Origin: Ectobacillus funiculus
Lineage (GTDB): Bacteria > Bacillota > Bacilli > Bacillales > Bacillaceae_G
DNA length: 64,000 nucleotides
Direction: 5' to 3'
Assembly (NCBI RefSeq): GCF_004138295.1
Contig: NZ_SCFM01000013.1
Location: forward strand, 181,557 to 245,556
The translations under genes were made by a program, and so were the position numbers. The notes below the pieces were generated by a model, which ran no database searches, was not told the DNA's origin, and saw only the letters and a list, made by a program, of their open reading frames with translations. The stretch's first letter is position 1. Each line of letters opens with the position of its first letter. Positions 63,935-64,000 of this stretch are shown here, in pieces.

Positions 63935-64000
63935 TCGCTTTTGAGCGGCGGACAAGTTCTTTGAAAACTGAACAAAACACAAAACGTCAATGTTTTATTT
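63935..64000 (+). ncRNA. Leader of the 16S rRNA precursor (gene beyond the window)
   Basis: TTCTTTGAAAACTGAACAAA (63957-63976) is the conserved BoxA-like leader found just before 16S rRNA in Bacillus. The 16S gene itself would begin within about 100-200 bp after the window end, so it is not seen directly. Confidence 0.85.

Overview
The window is chromosomal DNA from a Gram-positive, low-G+C, endospore-former-like bacterium of the Bacillaceae (Bacillus sensu lato). The evidence is the dltXABCD teichoic-acid operon, B. subtilis-style nasBC, puc, ald/adeR and namA genes, strong AGGAGG-type ribosome binding sites with occasional TTG/GTG starts, TnrA- and Rex-type operators, and an rRNA leader at the right end. 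The lactate dehydrogenase resembles the B. cereus group enzyme, but I cannot fix the species.

Layout. 1-4.5 kb: dltXABCD (minus strand). 5-6.8 kb: an M20 amidohydrolase and a DUF350 membrane protein. 7-12 kb: a LacI regulator with ThuA-like, two Gfo/Idh/MocA oxidoreductase and sugar isomerase-like genes, probably an oxidative glycoside/sugar pathway, with a palindromic operator in front of both lacI and the operon. 12.4-13.3 kb: PadR, DUF1048 and an ABC ATPase cut off after Walker A. 13.7-21.6 kb: a PH-domain protein, HxlR regulator, alcohol dehydrogenase, aldo/keto reductase, MFS transporter, an ApbE/haem-membrane redox operon and an HD protein. 21.7-27.2 kb: an IS3 remnant, then an alanine module (permease, AdeR-like activator, alanine dehydrogenase, alanine racemase). 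28.4-32.8 kb: two replication-initiator-like winged-helix proteins on either side of an FMN reductase, and eleven direct 18-bp repeats resembling plasmid iterons; this is the most unusual part of the window. 33-42.8 kb: an M50-like membrane protease, nasBC, Rex-controlled ldh, DUF3231 and a lactonase. 43-47.5 kb: a three-gene ABC exporter and small regulatory proteins. 47.6-53 kb: GNAT, nitrilase-family hydrolase, HxlR/namA, Rrf2, an IDEAL-type protein and thioredoxin. 53.2-60.2 kb: a purine-degradation operon (pucA, pucC, pucD, pucE, adeC, guaD) behind a TnrA-like site. 60.5-63.1 kb: an inositol monophosphatase-family enzyme and gnd. The right edge holds two tandem strong promoters and the leader of an rRNA operon whose 16S gene lies just outside.

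Across the window about 17 copies, whole or broken, of one ~110-135 bp intergenic repeat recur. Its ends are short inverted repeats, its first half forms a long hairpin whose two arms change together between copies, and its last part is a terminator-like hairpin followed by a T-rich tail. A second, related element occurs twice. They look like small non-autonomous elements that have been adopted as transcription ends.

Functional links: the nas and puc operons both carry TnrA-type sites about 50 bp before a plausible start, so nitrate and purines appear to be used as nitrogen sources under nitrogen limitation. The alanine module interconverts and degrades alanine isomers, while dlt consumes D-alanine. 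The lactonase and gnd belong to the oxidative pentose phosphate pathway. ldh carries two Rex sites and so should respond to NADH/NAD+.
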